From assembly GCA_943846685.1 (NCBI GenBank), contig OX044363.1:724001-788000 (forward strand): a DNA stretch of 64,000 bases. Direction: 5' to 3'. The stretch is from an uncultured Pseudomonadales bacterium. Its GTDB lineage: Bacteria; Pseudomonadota; Gammaproteobacteria; Pseudomonadales; Porticoccaceae. The number at the start of each line of letters is the position of its first letter. Within the stretch, counting starts at the first letter, position 1. The notes under the pieces are model-generated. The model did no database searches and was not told the origin of the DNA. It saw nothing but the letters and a program-made list of their open reading frames with translations. Shown here piece after piece: positions 61,956-64,000 of the stretch. The translations under genes and the position numbers were made by a program.

Positions 61956-62989
61956 TAGAGGCTCAATTTCCAGTTAAGAGAGGTGCCAGCACCCAGTGGA
62001 ACTAGCTGGGTATCCTCAAAGGGGATAGTCGCTGGCAGTTCCCAGGTTTCGCGAACAAGGGTAATGGTATCGGTATTTCTCGGCAGGTCATAAAAGTCTG
62101 CACCATAAAAGCTGGCAAAGGCTTCGAGTTTATCCAGTGCGCCGGCCTCTTCAAAAGCCTGAGCGTAAAGCTCAATCCCCGCATGATGGCTAAAGCAACC
62201 GGCACAGCCACAGGCTGACTCTTTTTTATTTTTGGCATGGGGCGCCGAGTCGGTGCCGAGAAAGAATTTTTTACTGCCACTAATAGCCGCCTTGATCAGC
62301 GCATGCTGATGAATATCGCGCTTTAGTATCGGCAGGCAGAACAGGTGCGGGCGAATACCGCCAACTAACATATCGTTGCGGTTGTACAGCAAGTGTTGTG
62401 GGGTAATAGTCGCCGCAATATTGTCGCCGGCGCTGGCCACAAACTCCGCCGCCTGTTTTGTGGTGATATGTTCGAGAATAATTTTCAGGCGCGGAAACTT
62501 CTCCGCTATAACCCGCAGATGACGCTCAATAAAGACCGCCTCGCGATCAAAGATATCAATATCTGCAGTAGTCACCTCACCGTGCAGCTGAAGGATCATG
62601 CCTACCTCTTGCATGGTCTCCAGAACCGCAGTGATATTGTTAAGGTCAGTTACCCCAGAGTCGGAGTTGGTCGTCGCGCCGGCCGGGTAGTATTTACAGC
62701 CATGGATAAAACCACATTCCTTCGCCGCACGAATTTCATCCGGGGAAGTATTGTCTGTTAAATAGAGAACCATCAGCGGTTCCCAGTTTGAGCCCTCAGG
62801 GCGCTGCGCCAGAATACGCTCGCGGTAAGCGGCAACCCGCTCAACAGTAGTCGCCGGTGGCACCAGATTTGGCATAATAATACCGCGCCCAAAACCGCGC
62901 GTCGCTGCAGGCACAGTGGATGCCAGAGTCTCCTTGTCGCGAAGATGCAGGTGCCAGTCGTCAGGAAGGGTAAGAGTGATTTGATCCAT
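61955..62989 (-). CDS. pyrC: PyrC, dihydroorotase (class II)
   Basis: PyrC closes carbamoyl-aspartate to dihydroorotate in pyrimidine synthesis. The 344-aa protein has the metal-binding DDWHLHLRD, the carboxylated lysine in [30 protein letters not shown], and [15 protein letters not shown]. Size is standard for class II. It is encoded upstream of rnt and divergent from the formyltransferase gene. Confidence 0.97.
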   Translation of the reverse strand: MDQITLTLPDDWHLHLRDKETLASTVPAATRGFGRGIIMPNLVPPATTVERVAAYRERILAQRPEGSNWEPLMVLYLTDNTSPDEIRAAKECGFIHGCKYYPAGATTNSDSGVTDLNNITAVLETMQEVGMILQLHGEVTTADIDIFDREAVFIERHLRVIAEKFPRLKIILEHITTKQAAEFVASAGDNIAATITPQHLLYNRNDMLVGGIRPHLFCLPILKRDIHQHALIKAAISGSKKFFLGTDSAPHAKNKKESACGCAGCFSHHAGIELYAQAFEEAGALDKLEAFASFYGADFYDLPRNTDTITLVRETWELPATIPFEDTQLVPLGAGTSLNWKLSL

Positions 62990-63107
62990 TATATTTTGTC
63001 CGCAGAGTCTGTGCGATATTGCAGAGCGAATGCTACCGGAAACGGTGGTCTCATACGAGTATTTATGGAACAGTGGGCAAAAGAAACAGCCTAAATAGCA
63101 GATTTAA

Positions 63108-63917
63108 ATGAATATCAGCATTCTTACCAACCGCGATCTTGCCAGCCATATTGCCCTAAGCCGATTGGTCAAAGAGCTCGCCGGCCACCGGCTGGCAATT
63201 TTTCTTTCGGAAAAGGTTGGTGGTGATCAGCAGCTACCCCAGCCTCTGGTTGAACTGGCGGCCTTTGAAAAAAGCCTGCTTGAAGATGGACGTCCGAGTT
63301 TTGATGAGCTGGCCGCCTCTGCTGGTTGTAGTATTCAAGGCTTTGACGATCTGGGTAATCTGGTTAATAGTCCCGAGGGGCTGGCACGGATTCAGGCCTC
63401 AGAGCCAGAGCTGATTATCTCTCTGCGCTTTGGGTTGATTATCCGCGACACTGTTATTGCCATTCCCCGTCACGGGGTAATTAATCTTCACTCTGGTCTA
63501 TTGCCGGATTACCGTGGGGTGATGGCAACCTTTAGAGCTATGCTTAATGGCGAGTCTGAAATAGCTTCGACACTGCACTATATACAGGATAGCGGCGTCG
63601 ACACTGGCGATATTATTTCGACAGTGGCGATCCCTCTGGCAAGAGATAAATCCTATCTGCTAAATGTCCTTAATTTGTATGCTGGTGGCTGTGATCAGAT
63701 TCTTCAGGCGGTGGCGGCTATTGAGACTGGGCAGCCTTTAACTGCAGTGCCTCAGCAGGGGGCGGCAGGGTATTTCAGCTTTCCGACAGAGGCCGAACTG
63801 GTACAGTTTTTTAACCTCGGTCACAGGCTGTTTGAAAGTGCTGATATCAGTCGGGTCAATACTCTTAATAATACTCTCAATAATACTTCCCATAATACTC
63901 GCCACAACCAATACTAA
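63108..63917 (+). CDS. Formyltransferase-fold protein of uncertain substrate
   Basis: The 269-aa protein has a formyl-transferase N-terminal fold (ISLRFGLIIRDTVIAIPRHGVINLHSGLLPDYRGVMATFRAML), with Asn-Leu-His in place of the catalytic N...H pattern and an Asp in GVDTGDII. It lacks the C-terminal domain of methionyl-tRNA formyltransferase. It is therefore Fmt-like or PurN-like, possibly a sugar-amine or amino-acid formyltransferase. Its last residues are a 12-bp repeat product (NTLNNTLNNT), and it ends about 60 bp before argG. Confidence 0.8.
   Translation: MNISILTNRDLASHIALSRLVKELAGHRLAIFLSEKVGGDQQLPQPLVELAAFEKSLLEDGRPSFDELAASAGCSIQGFDDLGNLVNSPEGLARIQASEPELIISLRFGLIIRDTVIAIPRHGVINLHSGLLPDYRGVMATFRAMLNGESEIASTLHYIQDSGVDTGDIISTVAIPLARDKSYLLNVLNLYAGGCDQILQAVAAIETGQPLTAVPQQGAAGYFSFPTEAELVQFFNLGHRLFESADISRVNTLNNTLNNTSHNTRHNQY
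63858..63905. repeat. 12-bp tandem repeats at the 3' end of the formyltransferase gene
   Basis: Four units based on AATACTCTTAAT (63858, 63870, 63882, 63894) encode an Asn/Thr-rich C-terminus just before the stop at 63915-63917. The copies diverge towards the stop. Confidence 0.88.
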
Positions 63918-63976
63918 ATCCCCCGCCATTAGGGTAAAATTCGCGCCTCGTTTTCTCCAGTTAAGGATTTTGCAAC

Positions 63977-64000
63977 GTGTCAGACGTTAAAAAAGTAGTT
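63977..64000 (+). CDS. argG: ArgG, argininosuccinate synthase (first 8 codons only)
   Basis: A GTG with AAGGA upstream begins (M)SDVKKVV and runs off the window. Pseudomonas argininosuccinate synthases begin MADVKKVVLAYSGG, and argG is near pyrC and rnt in those genomes. The identification rests on eight codons and gene order. Confidence 0.65.

Overview
The window looks like the chromosome of a marine gammaproteobacterium related to the Pseudomonadales/Cellvibrionales, possibly SAR92/Porticoccaceae-like. This is inferred from gene order and protein style; no rRNA is present. Blocks with Pseudomonas or E. coli order include lolB-ispE/hemA-prfA-prmC, smpB/ratA-rnfH/bamE/fur, sfsA/dksA-gluQRS-cbrA-response regulator-pcnB-folK-panB, smp/serB/fimX, efp-epmA, zapG/zapE-rplM-rpsI-petA-petBC-sspA-sspB, rsmI/lpoA-yraN-diaA-dolP and pyrC-rnt next to argG. 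Several Na+-coupled carrier families (NSS, AGCS, an SSF-type sensor) fit a marine lifestyle. I see no tRNA, rRNA, prophage, insertion sequence or CRISPR array.

Layout. 1-8.2 kb: ispE (cut by the window edge), lolB and a TPR lipoprotein on the minus strand, facing hemA-prfA-prmC and a convergent MATE exporter. 8.4-16.2 kb: DoxX, RhlB, CysZ, an AsmA-like protein, then the smpB/ratA/rnfH/bamE/fur cluster with an NSS transporter inside it. 16.4-17.9 kb: a small membrane protein and a DUF2235 hydrolase. 17.9-28.5 kb: a leftward Pseudomonas-like series dksA, gluQRS, small membrane ORF, cbrA, response regulator, probable sRNA, pcnB, folK, deoxynucleoside kinase, panB, glutathione peroxidase, with sfsA divergent from dksA. 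28.5-39 kb: Rieske protein, htpX, M15 peptidase, cysE, dgkA, smp-like gene, frameshifted serB, fimX and a PilZ-like gene. 39-50.5 kb: efp-epmA, second cysE, comF, zapG/zapE, ribosomal proteins, cytochrome bc1 with fused b and c1 subunits, sspAB, thiolase. 50.6-64 kb: dolP-diaA-yraN-lpoA, rsmI, maeB, a protease-FHA pair, AGCS transporter, pyrC-rnt, a formyltransferase and the first codons of argG.

The most interesting part is the CbrAB-like locus at 22.0-25.9 kb. The sensor is a normal SSF-histidine kinase preceded by an overlapping 58-aa membrane ORF. The gene in the cbrB position encodes only a receiver plus Fis-type HTH, without the sigma54 AAA+ domain. The spacer before pcnB, where Pseudomonas carries the Hfq-titrating sRNA crcZ, holds a sigma70-like promoter, a GCGA/TCGC inverted repeat, a 5' hairpin, a long AAU-repeat linker resembling an Hfq distal-face site, and a terminator-like hairpin. 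I infer a rewired catabolite-control sRNA circuit.

A second theme is genomic. Short tandem duplications (9-20 bp) repeatedly lie on or just after stop codons (rnfH, panB, cbrA, sfsA/Rieske, fimX, agcS, with similar arrays after zapG and the FHA gene). In-frame 12-15 bp arrays also occur inside several genes. Other oddities are the cytochrome b-c1 fusion, a one-base frameshift in serB, two genes (TPR lipoprotein, comF) whose natural N-termini have no ATG/GTG/TTG start, and lpoA/rsmI with overlapping divergent start codons.
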